DNA of 64,000 bases, taken from assembly GCF_018343695.1 (NCBI RefSeq), contig NZ_JAGYPJ010000001.1, positions 2,839,992-2,903,991 of the forward strand, written 5' to 3'. A program made the position numbers and the translations under genes. Source of the DNA: Lederbergia citrisecunda (GTDB lineage Bacteria; Bacillota; Bacilli; Bacillales; Bacillaceae_C). A model generated the notes under the pieces. The model saw nothing but the letters and a program-made list of their open reading frames with translations, had not been told where the DNA came from and ran no database searches. Shown here one piece after another: positions 62,526 through 64,000 of the stretch (its first letter is position 1; each line of letters opens with the position of its first letter).

Positions 62526-62733
62526 TAATCTCTAATTCTCCTTTTTAAGTCACGTCCCTCTATTAGGTTTTTAGAATAAAAAATGGGATATAGGTAGTGA
62601 AAGATATTAAAAGCCACAGAAGGATTTTTTCCTCTGACTTTATTAGGAAATTGCCATTTAATACATTTGGCATTTCTCGTCTTTTGAATTAAAATGAAAA
62701 ACGTTGAATTTTTATAACGAAAGGTGAACATCA

Positions 62734-64000
62734 TTGAAAAAACTCAATATTATACCGAAGGATTTTTTATTATTTCTAATACCTTCATTAATCGGCATTT
62801 TTTTATTTATGATTCCCGTTCCTTCTAAAGAAGGGGTTACGATTCCGATCGCCGTCTTATCTGAGACGTTGCAAAATATTCTTGGATCTACAATTCCTGC
62901 GATTATGACCGGCATCATTATTCTAGCTTTAATAGGAACAATGATTGCAAAAATAGCAAAACCTAAATTTATTAAAAACTCTCCATTTCTGTCGGCGTTA
63001 TTTGATATCCCTGTAATATGGGTGATTGCTCGCATATTGGCCGTTGTTTTTGCGATAATGGTTTTCTTTAAAATTGGTCCTGAGGCTATCTGGTCAGAAA
63101 ATACTGGAGGAACTTTATTGTATAGCCTTTTACCTGTTCTCTTCAGTGTCTTTCTATTTGCGGGACTACTTTTGCCATTATTATTGAATTTTGGGTTGTT
63201 AGAGTTTTTCGGAGCCATGATGACCAAATTTATGAGACCTATTTTTAAACTACCAGGTCGGTCTTCGATTGATGCACTTGCTTCTTGGCTTGGTGATGGA
63301 ACAATCGGGGTATTGCTTACAAGCAAACAGTACGAGGAAGGACATTATACGAAACGAGAAGCAGCTATCATAGGGACAACCTTCTCCGTTGTGTCTATTA
63401 CGTTTAGCATCGTCGTCTTAAAAGAAGTTGGCTTAATGCATTACTTTGTGCCATACTACTTTGCTGTAACATTCTCAGGTATCATTGCCGCCATTATTCT
63501 TCCACGGATTTGGCCACTTTCCAATAAGTCGAACACATTTATAAACGGAAAAGAAGATGACAATACCGCCGAGCTGATTCCCGATGGTTATTCAAGATTA
63601 GGATATGGAATTGAACAAGCACAACTTCAAGCAAAAAAGAGTAGTAGTGTTAAAGCATTTTTCATAGATGGAAGTAAAAATATTTTAGATATGTGGATAG
63701 GTGTAGCTCCAATTGTAATGGCCCTAGGTACTGTAGCTTTAGTCATAGCTGAGTACACACCATTATTCCAATGGCTCGGTCTCCCTTTTATTCCATTGCT
63801 TGAATTATTGAACATTCCCGAAGCAACAGCTGCATCGCAAACATTAGTCGTTGGTTTTGCCGATATGTTCTTGCCATCTATTTTAGCAGGAGGAATAGAG
63901 TCGGATATGACACGCTTTATTATAGCGGGCGTTTCTGTCACCCAATTAATTTACATGTCCGAAGTAGGGGGATTGTTGATTGGATCCAAAATCCCAGTTA
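62734..64000 (+). CDS. YjiH family membrane protein (nucleoside recognition domain), 3' end outside window
   Basis: The first 422 residues of a polytopic membrane protein with about nine segments and two gate-type domains, as in nucleoside-transporter-like YjiH proteins. Typical stretches are SIDALASWLGDGTIGVLLTS and SQTLVVGFADMFLPSILAGG. The start is TTG with AAAGGTG 7 bases upstream. The frame runs open to the window end. The substrate is not known. The preceding repeat is not part of the gene. Confidence 0.88.
   Translation, partial: MKKLNIIPKDFLLFLIPSLIGIFLFMIPVPSKEGVTIPIAVLSETLQNILGSTIPAIMTGIIILALIGTMIAKIAKPKFIKNSPFLSALFDIPVIWVIARILAVVFAIMVFFKIGPEAIWSENTGGTLLYSLLPVLFSVFLFAGLLLPLLLNFGLLEFFGAMMTKFMRPIFKLPGRSSIDALASWLGDGTIGVLLTSKQYEEGHYTKREAAIIGTTFSVVSITFSIVVLKEVGLMHYFVPYYFAVTFSGIIAAIILPRIWPLSNKSNTFINGKEDDNTAELIPDGYSRLGYGIEQAQLQAKKSSSVKAFFIDGSKNILDMWIGVAPIVMALGTVALVIAEYTPLFQWLGLPFIPLLELLNIPEATAASQTLVVGFADMFLPSILAGGIESDMTRFIIAGVSVTQLIYMSEVGGLLIGSKIPV

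Noticed and set aside
62712-63326. Long minus-strand frame of about 200 codons
   Set aside because: It is the mirror of the YjiH-family membrane protein gene on the plus strand; its composition has no family signal.
1-64000. tRNA, rRNA, CRISPR array, prophage or insertion sequence
   Set aside because: I saw no cloverleaf clusters, rRNA-like stretches, regular spacer-repeat arrays, transposase or phage structural genes.

Overview
The window looks like chromosomal DNA of a low-GC, endospore-forming member of the Bacillaceae. The gene order fadF-cls-argS-ywiB-speB-speE-pbpG-ywhD-ywhC-ywhB-ywgA-ywfO-rsfA-lipL-pta-hemQ-gerQ-ywdK-ywdI-ung closely follows a Bacillus subtilis neighbourhood. Sporulation genes (rsfA, gerQ, pbpG), bacillithiol synthesis (bshB2) and the coproheme route (hemQ) fit this. 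Several interruptions and accessory genes show it is not B. subtilis itself. I see no rRNA, tRNA, CRISPR array, prophage or insertion sequence.

Layout. 1-2.9 kb: fatty-acid degradation (thiolase, fadF) with FadR-like and cre-like sites. 2.9-5.5 kb: a chemoreceptor and a small SwrA-like protein behind a cyclic-di-GMP-I riboswitch that ends in a terminator. 5.6-6.8 kb: a frameshifted NERD-domain gene and a degenerate tandem repeat. 6.8-10.5 kb: a vitamin B12 importer (btuF, btuC, btuD fused to a CbiZ-like domain) behind a cobalamin riboswitch. 10.6-35 kb: the conserved Bacillus backbone, with a diguanylate cyclase, a VanR/VanS/VanY set lacking vanHAX, and a second frameshifted spermidine synthase-like gene. 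35-39 kb: stress protein, YhfC-type membrane protease and part of a molybdenum cofactor cluster (mobA, moaE, moaD, moeB). 39-43 kb: Uma2 nuclease-like protein and an ABC-2 exporter. 43-52 kb: small accessory genes, an RsgA-type GTPase behind a possible attenuator, pdxK and yojF-bshB2. 52-59 kb: an FtsX-type ABC transporter with its own two-component system. 59-64 kb: a type I toxin-antitoxin locus, a nucleotidyltransferase, an interrupted Clp_N-acetyltransferase fusion, a GNAT protein, a HAD phosphatase and a YjiH-family membrane protein cut by the window edge.

Three themes cross gene boundaries. First, RNA-level control is frequent: a c-di-GMP riboswitch, a cobalamin riboswitch, a probable leader/attenuator and an antisense-RNA antitoxin. 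Second, a family of intergenic repeats of about 120-210 bp recurs at least seven times, often beside terminators and once with one subtype nested inside another; a separate GGGGACAGG-type repeat extends the speE reading frame. Third, four reading frames are split by single-base shifts and one by an in-frame stop, which points either to residual sequencing indels or to active decay of accessory genes.
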